The notes beneath the pieces were generated by a model that made no database searches, was not told where the DNA came from, and saw only the letters and a program-made list of their open reading frames with translations. 10,751 nt of DNA from Verrucomicrobiota bacterium (lineage in GTDB: Bacteria > Verrucomicrobiota > Verrucomicrobiia > Chthoniobacterales > UBA10450): contig QHOJ01000168.1 in NCBI GenBank assembly GCA_003218735.1, positions 1 to 10,751 on the forward strand, given 5' to 3'. How positions within the stretch are numbered: position 1 is the stretch's first letter; each line of letters begins with the position of its first letter. Shown here piece after piece: positions 1 to 10,456 of this stretch. A program made the translations under genes and the position numbers.

Positions 1-892
1 TGGTTACTTCCTCCTGCGTCCCCGCGCCGGTCGTCTTCCCTGTATTCGCAATCTGATAAACGGTGCCGTGAAATTTCCGGTCACCGTACGCGTCGATCTT
101 CACCTTGGTCTTGTTACCAACTCTTACGTTTACGACATCGTTCTCATTCACATCCACGCGCGCTTCCATGTGGCCGAGATCGGCCACGCGCATCACTTCC
201 GTTCCCGCGAATTGCCCCGTCGCTACGATGCGTTCGCCCAATTTGCTGTTCAAAATCGTCACCGTCCCATCGATCGGCGAATAAACCGTTGTCTTCGAAA
301 GTTGATCGCGCGCCTGACTCGAACCCGCTTGCGCACGCTCGATTTCGTGCAGCGAGCTCTCGTGAGTATTTTTCGCCACGTCATAAGCAGCTTCCGCCGC
401 GTTGTATTCCTGCGCTGAAATTAGCTTCTTGTTGAACAGGTCCTCGGCTCGTTTGTAATCCTGCTCCGTCTTCATCATAGTGGCCTTTTGCTGCAGGTTG
501 GTCGCCTTCGCAGCACTGATCGCTGCTTCCTGCTGTTCGAGCAGCGCCTTATAAGAATCCGGTTTAATCTTCACGAGCAGATCACCCCTTTTGACCACCA
601 TTCCATCTTCAACCGGCAACTCGATAATTTCTCCGGCCACTTCCGGCGAAATTTTCACCTCCGTTTCAGGTTGCACCTTACCCGTTGCCGAAACAGTCTG
701 TAGAATTGTCTTGCGTACTGCTTTCTCGGTAGTCACCAGGATCGGTTTCTCGCGTTTGCTCGCGATGACTGACGCAATTATCAAAAGCAAGATCAGGCCG
801 ATGGAGCCGAAAACGATATAGCGCTTGCGGCGCGCGCGACGTTTCTTCACGACTTCCGGCGCAACTTGAGGTGTTTTCAACGTCTGATGCAT
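1..892 (-). CDS. Membrane fusion protein (MacA/HlyD-type periplasmic adaptor), 3' end outside window
   Basis: This is the periplasmic adaptor subunit of an ABC- or RND-type exporter, which links an inner-membrane pump to an outer-membrane channel. The first 297 codons are visible. A basic cytoplasmic stretch (KKRRARRKR, residues 16-24) precedes one transmembrane helix (about 25-44). A half lipoyl-like domain follows (about 77-110, with PEVAGEI and VEDGMVVKRGDLL). Next comes an alpha-helical hairpin (about 113-198), rich in Ala, Glu, Gln and Lys and ending in a typical RAQAGSSQARDQL stretch. The second lipoyl half has TTVYSPIDGTV (201-211), and the beta-barrel begins at about 240. The ATG start gives a normal N-terminal anchor; no clear Shine-Dalgarno sequence precedes it. 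It lies 112 bp downstream of queG on the same strand, so it may start its own operon, with transporter ATPase and permease genes expected beyond the left edge. The lack of a lipobox and the single N-terminal helix favour MacA or HlyD over an AcrA-type lipoprotein. The family is secure; the exported substrate is unknown. Confidence 0.9.
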   Translation of the reverse strand, partial: MHQTLKTPQVAPEVVKKRRARRKRYIVFGSIGLILLLIIASVIASKREKPILVTTEKAVRKTILQTVSATGKVQPETEVKISPEVAGEIIELPVEDGMVVKRGDLLVKIKPDSYKALLEQQEAAISAAKATNLQQKATMMKTEQDYKRAEDLFNKKLISAQEYNAAEAAYDVAKNTHESSLHEIERAQAGSSQARDQLSKTTVYSPIDGTVTILNSKLGERIVATGQFAGTEVMRVADLGHMEARVDVNENDVVNVRVGNKTKVKIDAYGDRKFHGTVYQIANTGKTTGAGTQEEVT

Positions 893-1004
893 GGAATGCT
901 GGTTAGGCGGGGGAGAGCGTCGGAAGTTATCTCAGTTTAGACCCTTGCAAAGCGAAACGGTTCACAGAATCGACAATGAGATGCGGCGAACCGGCGATTT
1001 GGAT

Positions 1005-2060
1005 TCAGCAAACTTTCGATACTTTCATGTCGCACCGTTGCTGAATCCGCTCGATTGCCCAGGCTGCGTGCTCAGCAATCAATTCGTCTGGATCTGATGC
1101 CGCCCGTCTCAGCGCTGACAAGTCCGCCAGGCTGCCAACGTTGCCCAAGGCGACACAGACATTGCGCAAGAAACCGCGTCGCTTGATCCGCTTGATCGGC
1201 GAGTTTCTGAACAGGGCGCGAAATTCCACGTCGTTCAGTTCCAAATAATCCCGCAGCAACATGCCGGTAGTTGCTCGGCGCGCTGAAAACGCAGTTTCCC
1301 GGGATGCTTGAGCAAATCGATTCCACGGGCAGGCATCGAGACAATCGTCGCAGCCGAAAATCCGATTTCCGATAAGCGGTCGCAGCTCGACCGGGATAGA
1401 CCCTTTCGACTCAATCGTTAAATATGAAATGCAGCGACGCGCATCGAGTCGATGGGGTGCGGTGATCGCACCAGTCGGGCAGGCTTGAATACAACGTTCG
1501 CATGTTCCGCAGCGATCTCGCTGTGGAGGATCCGGCGGTAACTCGAGTGTGGTTAGAATTTCACCCAGAAAAAACCAGGTTCCCAATCGCGTATCGATCA
1601 GCATTGTGCTCTTGCCGTGCCATCCGATTCCAGCTTGAGCGGCGTGATCACGCTCCAAAATCGGACCGGTGTCCACATACGATTTCTGCCTACCGCCAAA
1701 TCGGCGAAGGAAATTGTCGATCTTATCGAGCTTTCGCGAGATCACGTCATGATAGTCCTCACCCCACGCATACCGCGCGACCCGGCCTGCTGTAGCCGCT
1801 GCTCTATGGACAGTCCCTTCCTGAAAATAATTCAGTGCCAGCACAACAATCGACCGCGCGCCCGGCAAAACTTTCTGCGGATCACACCGTTTTTCCTCTC
1901 CGCGCTCCATGTAGCTCATCTCTCCCGCCGCCCCTTCTCGCAGCCAGGTCCGGAACTCAGACGTGTGCTTGGGCGCAGCACACGCGGCAACGCGGCACGA
2001 ATCGAATCCCAGCTTCCGCGCATACGCGATAAGTTTCTTTTTTAATTCCTCGCTCTTCAT
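1005..2060 (-). CDS. queG: Epoxyqueuosine reductase QueG
   Basis: QueG reduces epoxyqueuosine to queuosine at position 34 of tRNAs for Asn, Asp, His and Tyr. It is a cytosolic, cobalamin-dependent enzyme with two 4Fe-4S clusters. The 351-residue product is close to the usual length (about 310-380). Seen in the sequence: the N-terminal cobalamin-binding domain with Asp130 in YVDTGPILER, matching the catalytic Asp of the family, followed by GIGWHGKS (144-151). The ferredoxin-like domain has CGTCERCIQACP (Cys184, 187, 190, 194). Cys210 in RRCISYLTIES and GCDDCLDACPWN (Cys237, 240, 244) provide the second cluster. The C-terminal HEAT-like tail (about 285-345) is present. The ATG start overlaps the aroK stop as ATGA, with GGAGA just upstream, so translation is probably coupled to aroK. 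All eight cluster cysteines are intact, and the assignment is secure. Confidence 0.96.
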   Translation of the reverse strand: MKSEELKKKLIAYARKLGFDSCRVAACAAPKHTSEFRTWLREGAAGEMSYMERGEEKRCDPQKVLPGARSIVVLALNYFQEGTVHRAAATAGRVARYAWGEDYHDVISRKLDKIDNFLRRFGGRQKSYVDTGPILERDHAAQAGIGWHGKSTMLIDTRLGTWFFLGEILTTLELPPDPPQRDRCGTCERCIQACPTGAITAPHRLDARRCISYLTIESKGSIPVELRPLIGNRIFGCDDCLDACPWNRFAQASRETAFSARRATTGMLLRDYLELNDVEFRALFRNSPIKRIKRRGFLRNVCVALGNVGSLADLSALRRAASDPDELIAEHAAWAIERIQQRCDMKVSKVC

Positions 2061-2587
2061 TCTCCAACTGGGAAATCCCTGATGTTCTTCAAAATTAATT
2101 CAGCGATTTGTTCGGAATTCTTTTGCGAAATGTCCACTCGTAGATCGGCTGCGCTCCTGTAAAGCGGCTGGCGGGCCTCCAGTAATTCCGATAGCGTCGC
2201 TTCGGGATTCCCTGTCTGCAATAGCGGACGATCACTCAGGCGATCGATCCGCGTGCGGAGCGTTGCCTCGTCCGCATCGAGCCAGACGACGGCTCCTAAT
2301 CCCTTCAAAAGATCGGCGTTCCCTGAACGCAGTACGATGCCGCCACCTGTTACAATGATCGTAGGCTCTTCGGTCGATAAAGAAAGCAATGTCTCGGTTT
2401 CGAGCTCGCGGAAATGTTTCTCGCCGTGGGTCGAAAAAATCTTTTCGATCGGCATCCTCAGTTTTGATGAAATGATTTCGTCCGTATCGAACCGGCGAAA
2501 TCCAGTGCGCTGCTCCAAAACTTTTCCAACGAGAGATTTCCCCGTTCCCATAAACCCGATAAGCACAATCGATCTCGCCGAGCTCAC
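2057..2587 (-). CDS. aroK: Shikimate kinase
   Basis: Shikimate kinase phosphorylates the 3-hydroxyl of shikimate with ATP, the fifth step of the chorismate pathway to aromatic amino acids. The 176-residue protein has the normal family length. Visible motifs are the Walker A loop GFMGTGKS (11-18), the shikimate-binding DTDEII (Asp34, Asp36), the FRELE segment (Arg60), GGGIVLR (81-87), the lid motif DRPLL (Arg120) and a late substrate or adenine-side Arg in ARQPLY (Arg139). The start codon is GTG. It lies one residue before the SSARSIVLIGF segment that begins the first beta strand, so no later start is plausible. Upstream is the palindromic repeat shared with divergent purE. Downstream, queG starts within the stop codon (4-bp overlap), giving an aroK-queG transcription unit. 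aroK and aroL cannot be told apart from sequence alone; the function is secure. Confidence 0.95.
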   Translation of the reverse strand: MSSARSIVLIGFMGTGKSLVGKVLEQRTGFRRFDTDEIISSKLRMPIEKIFSTHGEKHFRELETETLLSLSTEEPTIIVTGGGIVLRSGNADLLKGLGAVVWLDADEATLRTRIDRLSDRPLLQTGNPEATLSELLEARQPLYRSAADLRVDISQKNSEQIAELILKNIRDFPVGE

Positions 2588-2636
2588 ACGGCAATATGCG
2601 ATTGAAGATCGACAATGAAAAGATCGACATGTTTTA

Positions 2637-2686
2637 TAGGGCGTCTGTGCCAGACGGCGGGTTTGGCGTTTCGCAGAAACGCCCTA
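2637..2686. repeat. REP-like palindromic element with two nested hairpins in the aroK-purE divergent gap
   Basis: The outer arms TAGGGCG (2637-2643) and CGCCCTA (2680-2686) are exact reverse complements. Between and overlapping them are two perfect 3-base-loop hairpins: CGTCTG-TGC-CAGACG (2642-2656) and GGCGTTTC-GCA-GAAACGCC (2665-2683). A short GGCGGGTTT linker joins them. The layout resembles a mobile REP- or MITE-type intergenic element. I recall related short repeats from Verrucomicrobiota genomes, but this window holds only one copy. On the minus strand a TATAAA hexamer abuts the outer arm (2633-2638), so the element may also lie in the aroK promoter. The right arm ends 10 bp before the purE ATG, so a hairpin there could affect purE translation. 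Confidence 0.75.
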
Positions 2687-2696
2687 CAATGTGCTC

Positions 2697-3187
2697 ATGC
2701 CGCACTCGAAAGCCCTAGTTGCCATCCTAATGGGGAGCAAATCGGATTGGGAAACGATGCGTCACGCGGTTGAAACACTCGATGAACTCGGCATTCCTAA
2801 CGAGTCGCACGTGCTTTCCGCGCATCGCACGCCGGATGCGACGGCCGAGTTCGCGCGCAAAGCCGCAGCTCGCGGGTTGCGCGTAATAATCGCGGGCGCG
2901 GGTGGCGCGGCGCATCTGGCAGGAGTCATCGCCGCATATACATGCCTGCCGGTACTCGGCGTGCCGATTCAATCCAAGGCACTGCAAGGACTCGATTCGC
3001 TTCTCTCGACGGCGCAAATGCCGGCCGGAGTTCCGGTCGGCACGCTCGCAATCGGTGAAGCGGGCGCGAAAAACGCCGCCCTTCTCGCCGCCGCGATTCT
3101 TGCCACATCCGATGACGTAATTCGGAAGAAATTGGAAGCTTTTCGCAAAAGGCAATCTGAGAGCGTGCTCGCCGCGAAACTCCCAAA

Positions 3188-3191
<4 letters not shown>
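2697..3191 (+). CDS. purE: N5-carboxyaminoimidazole ribonucleotide mutase PurE (class I)
   Basis: PurE converts N5-CAIR to CAIR in de novo purine synthesis, working with PurK in most bacteria. From the ATG the product has 164 residues, the standard class I size. Conserved features are [10 protein letters not shown] (12-21, phosphate and nucleotide binding), SAHRTPD (41-47, with the catalytic His43), [15 protein letters not shown] (66-80) and the late [29 protein letters not shown] stretch from about residue 92. A GTG codon two codons upstream (2691) is in frame, but the ATG fits the family N-terminus better. Neither start has a visible Shine-Dalgarno sequence. No purK lies next to it; instead sua5 begins inside its stop codon as GTGA, implying coupled translation. 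The family call is secure. Confidence 0.95.
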
Positions 3192-6482
<3,291 letters not shown>

Positions 6483-6490
<8 letters not shown>

Positions 6491-7022
6491 TTGCAAACTC
6501 GGCGATTATCTTCGCGGCTGCGACGAGATTAGGGGCAACCCAATCCGCGACCGTGTCAGTCGTGTCGGGCTGAAATCCGGTTTGAACACGAATTGTCCGC
6601 AGCCCAGCGTTGCGACCGCACTCGGCGTCGATCTCTTTATCGCCAACAAAAAAGGAACTGGAGAGATCGATCCGGTGCTCTCGGCTGGCTCGCAAGATCA
6701 TTCCCGGTGCCGGCTTGCGGCAGTTGGAGCGTTGACCGGGAACATCGGGACAGAAATAGGTCGCATCAATTAAATCCGGCCCGAGCTCATGCAGAACTTT
6801 CGTTTCGACAGCGTGATATTGCTCCATAGTAATAAGTCCGCGCCCGATGCCGCTCTGGTTCGTGATGATGATGAGTTTGTAGCCTTTGGATTTCAAACGC
6901 CGCAATGCCTCCGGCACACCGGCGAAAATCTGTACCTGCTCTGGATCGGAACAGTAATCCGCGTCGCGCATGATAGTGCCGTCGCGATCCACAAAGACAG
7001 CGGGTGACGATTCGTCAGTCAC
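6483..7022 (-). CDS. gmhB: D-glycero-D-manno-heptose 1,7-bisphosphate 7-phosphatase (HAD family), atypical zinc loop
   Basis: GmhB removes the 7-phosphate from heptose 1,7-bisphosphate in the ADP-heptose pathway. The 179-residue HAD-IIIA protein has the nucleophile motif FVDRDGT (Asp12, Asp14), motif II in ITNQSGIGRG (53-62), Lys103 in CRKPAPG, and the metal-binding FFVGDKEIDAE (Asp128). GmhB normally has a Cys-x-His...Cys-x-Cys zinc loop before RKP. Here it reads CPDVPGQRSNCRKP (91-104): Cys91 and Cys101 remain, but the His is Asp93, one Cys is Ser99, and the loop is short. The start is GTG, overlapping the hldA stop by 8 bp (GTGACTGA), and its own end overlaps kdsB. Position beside a heptose kinase supports GmhB over the related histidinol-phosphatase domain of HisB. 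Stereospecificity (alpha or beta anomer) cannot be read from sequence. Confidence 0.88.
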
Positions 7023-8028
7023 TCGCAGAATCCCCCCGAAAACTGGTCAGAAGTTCCTCTTTCGTCACGGTTGCTGTTCCAAGTTTGCTGACAACGACGG
7101 CACTTCCGTGATTGGCGATTTCGGCAGCTTCTACCGGTGTTGCCTCGCAAACCAGCCCAAGGGTAAAGAGCGCGATGGCGGTATCGCCCGCGCCCGAAAC
7201 ATCGAAAACTTGGCGCGCTTTAGTTGGGATGTAATGCGGCGCTTCGTTCTCCTGAAAAAGCATCATGCCGTGTTCACCCAAGGTAACGAGGAGATATTTC
7301 GTCTCCCATTTTTTGAGCAGTGCCTGGCCGGCACGCCTAAGTTCGACATCTTCTGATGGCGATTCGTCGGGATCGCGCCAAGGAGTACCGGCCTCGAGAA
7401 AAGCTTCCGTGCGGTTCGGTTTCACCACGGTCATCCCGCGCCAATCGACAGAATGTCGAGGATTTGGGTCGGCCGCGACGATTTTACCAGCCGCACGAGC
7501 GTCACATGCAATCTGTGAGACCAGCTCAGTTGTTAGAAAGCCTTTGCCGTAATGTTCGAAGATGATGGCATCGGTTTTCGGGAGATTCTTTCGGACCGCG
7601 GCAACTATTTCTCCAACTTGTTCCGGCGAGGGACCGGCGAATTGTTCGCGATCGACACGAACAACTTGTTGATGGCGGGCGATGATGCGGGTTTTGACAA
7701 TAGTGTGGAATGTCTCATCCTCGACGGCGTTGGAGATGTCGATCTTTTGCTCGGCCAATAATTCGCGCAACTGCTGGCCGCTCCGATCTTTTCCAAACAA
7801 GCCGATCACCGCAACGCGATCGACGAACTCGCGGAGATTGCGAGCAACATTAGCGGCGCCTCCGGGATAAAAGGATTCGCCGGTCACCTCGATCACTGGC
7901 ACAGGCGCCTCCGGTGAGATGCGGCCCACTTTCCCCCAAACAAATTCGTCCAGCATCAAATCGCCGATCACGAGTATTCGTTTGGCTGGGGCGCGTTCGA
8001 GGATTTCCTGAAGCCGGATCAAGTTCAT
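7015..8028 (-). CDS. hldA: D-glycero-beta-D-manno-heptose-7-phosphate kinase, kinase-only (RfaE1/HldA)
   Basis: This PfkB/ribokinase-family enzyme phosphorylates heptose 7-phosphate to the 1,7-bisphosphate, the substrate of GmhB encoded next to it. The 337 residues match the kinase half of HldE. Seen: VIGDLMLDEFVWGKVGRISPEAPVPVIEV (from residue 20, the hallmark RfaE N-terminus), YPGGAANVARNL (54-65), HYGKG (159-163), ADPNPRHSVDW (186-196), KPNRTEA (203-209) and the catalytic DVSGAGDT (276-283, base Asp282). The C-terminal cytidylyltransferase-like domain of bifunctional HldE is absent; the reading frame stops right after the kinase, so a separate hldC must lie elsewhere. The ATG start has no clear Shine-Dalgarno sequence. 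It appears to be the first gene of the operon, with a 157-bp divergent gap upstream. Confidence 0.92.
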   Translation of the reverse strand: MNLIRLQEILERAPAKRILVIGDLMLDEFVWGKVGRISPEAPVPVIEVTGESFYPGGAANVARNLREFVDRVAVIGLFGKDRSGQQLRELLAEQKIDISNAVEDETFHTIVKTRIIARHQQVVRVDREQFAGPSPEQVGEIVAAVRKNLPKTDAIIFEHYGKGFLTTELVSQIACDARAAGKIVAADPNPRHSVDWRGMTVVKPNRTEAFLEAGTPWRDPDESPSEDVELRRAGQALLKKWETKYLLVTLGEHGMMLFQENEAPHYIPTKARQVFDVSGAGDTAIALFTLGLVCEATPVEAAEIANHGSAVVVSKLGTATVTKEELLTSFRGDSASD

Positions 8029-8185
8029 AAAAAATGTGAGAGGCGATGCCGCCGAGGCGGAGAATTCATTCGATTCAGAGGGGTCAAAAATGTTGTAGCC
8101 GGCGATTTGTGTGCAGCGTGGGTTCTGTTTAAGGTTGCTCCATTAATCCTGAATACGAACACGAAATCAACAGTCGAAGCTCCCA
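8029..8185. promoter_or_regulatory. Divergent intergenic region, presumed promoters for hldA and the exported-protein gene
   Basis: These 157 bp separate two outward-facing genes, so both transcription units should start here. I found no convincing -35/-10 pair in either direction, no Shine-Dalgarno sequence before either ATG, and no long inverted repeat. The only local symmetry is the short CCGCC-GA-GGCGG near 8050, whose loop is too small to be persuasive. The regulatory label rests on gene orientation alone. Confidence 0.35.
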
Positions 8186-8986
8186 ATGACTCCGTTCACT
8201 AAATATTTGAAGCTAAGTACAATCGCGGCGGGCGGCCTAACGCTGTGCATGCATGGCGCCCAGGTTCCACAACACATCGATATTAAACAATTGTCGAAAA
8301 CGGTGGAAGACGTAGTCGTCCCGTTGCCAAATGAAATATTCGGCGCTCTGAACAAGCTGGGCACGGTCAACTGGAAGGAACACGTACGTAATGACAAGGG
8401 ATCGAATTTTACAGAACGACCGCGCATCGCCCTGTTGCTTGGGACAGTCATTGCTGATGGTTTCATTGCCGTGCAAGCGGAAGATGCACCGACAGTAAAG
8501 GAAATCGGGCAACGGGTTCTGGCGTTGGCCAAGGGAATTGGCGTTGGTAATTCCATCACGCCACATGCCAAAGCCATCATCGAAGCGGCGGACAAGCGAA
8601 ATTGGGATAGCGTGCGACAGGAGCTTGATCGCACGCAGAATAGCGTGCAGCAGGCAATGAACGAAGTCCATGACGAGAAACTGTCGCAGCTTGTGAGTCT
8701 AGGTGGCTGGCTGCGCGGCACCGAGGTCCTCACATCGGTTGTGAGCAAGCATTTTTCGGCCGATGGGGCCGAATTGCTGCATCAGCCGGACCTGCTTTCC
8801 TATTTTCAGACACGCCTACAAGCGATGCCAGAGTTTAATCTGCCGATCCTTCGTGAAATTGGGGACGCTCTTGTCAAGGTGAAGCCGCTAATCGATGTGG
8901 GCAATGCGCGAATCCCTCCGGAATCAGTGAAGAAAATCAATGACATCACAACCCGGCTTGGGTCCGGCATTGTCACCAGAGATTAA
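8186..8986 (+). CDS. Hypothetical exported protein, mostly alpha-helical
   Basis: I do not recognise this family. The 266-residue product starts with a plausible Sec signal peptide: Lys6 and Lys9, a hydrophobic stretch from about 10 to 21, and a likely signal-peptidase I site after MHGA (residue 25). Cys21 is preceded by Leu, so a lipobox is unlikely. The mature part looks helical. It has a helix-rich centre (about 100-170, TVKEIGQRVLALAKGIG through SVRQELDRTQNSVQQAMNEVHDEKLSQ), a second helical block (about 195-235), and a conserved-looking SLGGWLRGTEVLTSVV stretch (171-186). There is no transmembrane helix beyond the signal and no recognisable catalytic motif. It lies 10 bp upstream of another secreted-protein gene, so the two are probably cotranscribed. 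No clear Shine-Dalgarno sequence precedes the ATG. Codon usage resembles the neighbours. Periplasmic location is inferred; the function is unknown. Confidence 0.75.
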   Translation: MTPFTKYLKLSTIAAGGLTLCMHGAQVPQHIDIKQLSKTVEDVVVPLPNEIFGALNKLGTVNWKEHVRNDKGSNFTERPRIALLLGTVIADGFIAVQAEDAPTVKEIGQRVLALAKGIGVGNSITPHAKAIIEAADKRNWDSVRQELDRTQNSVQQAMNEVHDEKLSQLVSLGGWLRGTEVLTSVVSKHFSADGAELLHQPDLLSYFQTRLQAMPEFNLPILREIGDALVKVKPLIDVGNARIPPESVKKINDITTRLGSGIVTRD

Positions 8987-8996
8987 CCAATCGTCG

Positions 8997-9446
8997 ATGA
9001 ATGCCCCGGTAAAAGTCCTCCTGCGCGGAAGTTCTCTGCTGGCTCTGATTGTCGCACTGCAATCGACGGTTGTTGCCTCGGTCGATGACGCGCAATCGTT
9101 TGCTCTTCAGGCCGCAGAACCTTATGTAAAAGAAGGCTTTCAGGTGCGCGAGGATTACTGGGGAGGTGACCTCGGTTCGGGCGAAAAAAAAGCGGTCCGC
9201 CAACAATTATTCAAAGGCAACGAATACTGGTTCTGGTTGGGCACAGAGGTCGAGCGGGCGAAGATTTCCGTGCACATTTATGACTCAGATGGAAAGCTCG
9301 CTGAAGAGCCGGATGGATGGGAGAAAGGTCACTTTGCGGCCGCGCACGTCATTCCAAAAACAACTGGCAGCTACTTTATAATCGTCAACGTCGAAGAATC
9401 GCCAGAGGAACGCACACATTGGGCGTTGGTGTATGGTTTCCGATAG
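8997..9446 (+). CDS. Hypothetical secreted protein with a PPC-like beta domain
   Basis: From the chosen ATG the 149-residue product has a classical signal peptide: MNAPVKVLLR, a hydrophobic core (about 11-26), and likely cleavage after VAS (residue 28). An in-frame ATG further upstream (8940) would add 19 polar residues before the signal and overlap the previous gene, so it is disfavoured. The mature domain (about 29-149) looks beta-rich. The pattern FKGNEYWFWLG...ISVHIYDSDGKLAEE...AAHVIPKTTGSYFIIVNVEE resembles the strands of pre-peptidase C-terminal (PPC) domains, where an aromatic strand, a YD.DG turn and a T.G.Y.I.V strand recur. This is a resemblance only. No catalytic motif is seen, so a binding or structural role outside the inner membrane is plausible. 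It is 10 bp downstream of the other exported-protein gene and 27 bp upstream of phoH. Confidence 0.75.
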   Translation: MNAPVKVLLRGSSLLALIVALQSTVVASVDDAQSFALQAAEPYVKEGFQVREDYWGGDLGSGEKKAVRQQLFKGNEYWFWLGTEVERAKISVHIYDSDGKLAEEPDGWEKGHFAAAHVIPKTTGSYFIIVNVEESPEERTHWALVYGFR

Positions 9447-9473
9447 ACCAGTCTTTTCTCGATTGTCTGAGAG

Positions 9474-10448
9474 ATGATTGAGACACGTACTTTGCAGTTT
9501 GAGAGTCCGCGCGCTTTGCAATCTCTCTACGCCAACGATCTTAAACTATTGAAAAGTCTCGAAGATTCTCTCGGTGTGAGAGTGACCACACGGGAAGGCT
9601 GGGTGAAATTGGAAGGAGAGCCGAGCCGCATCGACAAGGCGCAAAATGTTTTTGATCAACTCGAGAAAGCGCGTCAAAAAGGTATAGATATTCAAAAATA
9701 CGAATTTAATTACGCTCTAAATTCCGTGGCTGAAGCGCGTGAAGAAAATCTCGACGATCTTGCAGCGACGAAGATTGTGACTTCGCCGCGCAAATCGCCC
9801 ATCATGGCCCGCTCATCTGGGCAACGCAATTATGTCGAGGCCATCCAGAAGCACGACATCGTTTTTGGAATCGGCCCGGCTGGGACTGGAAAAACATATC
9901 TCGCGGTGGCAATGGCCGTGGCGGCTCTTAAAAAAGAACAGGTCACGCGCATCATTTTAACGAGGCCAGCTGTGGAGGCTGGCGAAGCGCTCGGATTTTT
10001 ACCGGGAGAGCTTGAACAAAAAATCATGCCTTATTTGCGACCGCTGTATGACGCGTTGCGTAATATGCTCGAGCCGGAAGAGATTGAGCGTTTATTGACC
10101 CGGCAAATCATCGAAATCGCGCCATTAGCCTATATGCGTGGCCGCACCTTGAATCACGCCTTTGTCATCCTCGACGAGGCGCAGAACACGACGACTGAGC
10201 AAATGTTCATGTTGCTCACTCGCATCGGTCCGAATTCCAAATGCGTGATCACAGGAGATGTGACGCAGATCGATCTTCCTGCGAACAAACGCTCCGGTGT
10301 GGTGGAGGCATTGCAGGCGTTGAAAACTATTCCCGGGATTGCGACTGTATATTTTACAGAACGCGACGTCGTGCGGCACGAATTGGTGCGCGCCATGATC
10401 AGCGCCTATCATCAACATCGCTCGCCCGCGCCGGCCTCACGCAAGTAA
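9474..10448 (+). CDS. ybeZ: PhoH family ATPase (YbeZ-like)
   Basis: PhoH/YbeZ proteins are cytosolic ATPases related to the helicase core of superfamily I. They are linked to RNA metabolism and act alongside the rRNA-maturation endonuclease YbeY. The 324-residue product has an N-terminal KH-like segment (about 1-70, with DSLGVRVTTREGWVKLEG) and a linker to about 110. The ATPase core contains SSGQRNYVEAIQKHDIVFGIGPAGTGKT (Walker A at 134-141), TRPAVEAGEALGFLPGELEQK (163-183), the Walker B motif VILDEAQN (231-238) and ITGDVTQIDLP (259-269). It ends in the HELVRAMISAY motif typical of the family. The ATG follows a weak GAGAG purine run. Eight bases after its stop begins a probable 7TM-HD membrane protein, matching the common phoH-yqfF-ybeY gene order. 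The symbol could equally be given as phoH; the family is secure. Confidence 0.95.
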   Translation: MIETRTLQFESPRALQSLYANDLKLLKSLEDSLGVRVTTREGWVKLEGEPSRIDKAQNVFDQLEKARQKGIDIQKYEFNYALNSVAEAREENLDDLAATKIVTSPRKSPIMARSSGQRNYVEAIQKHDIVFGIGPAGTGKTYLAVAMAVAALKKEQVTRIILTRPAVEAGEALGFLPGELEQKIMPYLRPLYDALRNMLEPEEIERLLTRQIIEIAPLAYMRGRTLNHAFVILDEAQNTTTEQMFMLLTRIGPNSKCVITGDVTQIDLPANKRSGVVEALQALKTIPGIATVYFTERDVVRHELVRAMISAYHQHRSPAPASRK

Positions 10449-10456
10449 AGATCGAC

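Noticed and set aside
68..821. Plus-strand open frames opposite the membrane fusion protein
   Set aside because: The minus strand has an uninterrupted frame with transmembrane, lipoyl and hairpin features, so the plus-strand frames are shadows.
1502..2045. Plus-strand open frames opposite queG (97 and 142 codons)
   Set aside because: They are low-complexity, Arg/Ser/Pro-rich readings antisense to a gene with complete QueG motifs, and show no family signature.
2691..2696. GTG at 2691 as the purE start
   Set aside because: It adds only two residues. The ATG at 2697 fits the usual PurE N-terminus better. Without a Shine-Dalgarno sequence the choice is not absolute.
2629..2718. 29-codon open frame starting in the AAAGATCGACATG motif and crossing the palindromic repeat
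   Set aside because: It is composed mostly of the repeat, overlaps the purE start out of frame and has no sign of coding constraint.
8243..8260. Lipobox in the first exported protein (Cys21)
   Set aside because: The residue before Cys is Leu, not Gly, Ala or Ser, so lipidation is unlikely; a signal-peptidase I site after MHGA fits better.
8940..8996. Upstream ATG for the second exported-protein gene
   Set aside because: It would place 19 polar residues before an otherwise perfect signal peptide and overlap the preceding gene.
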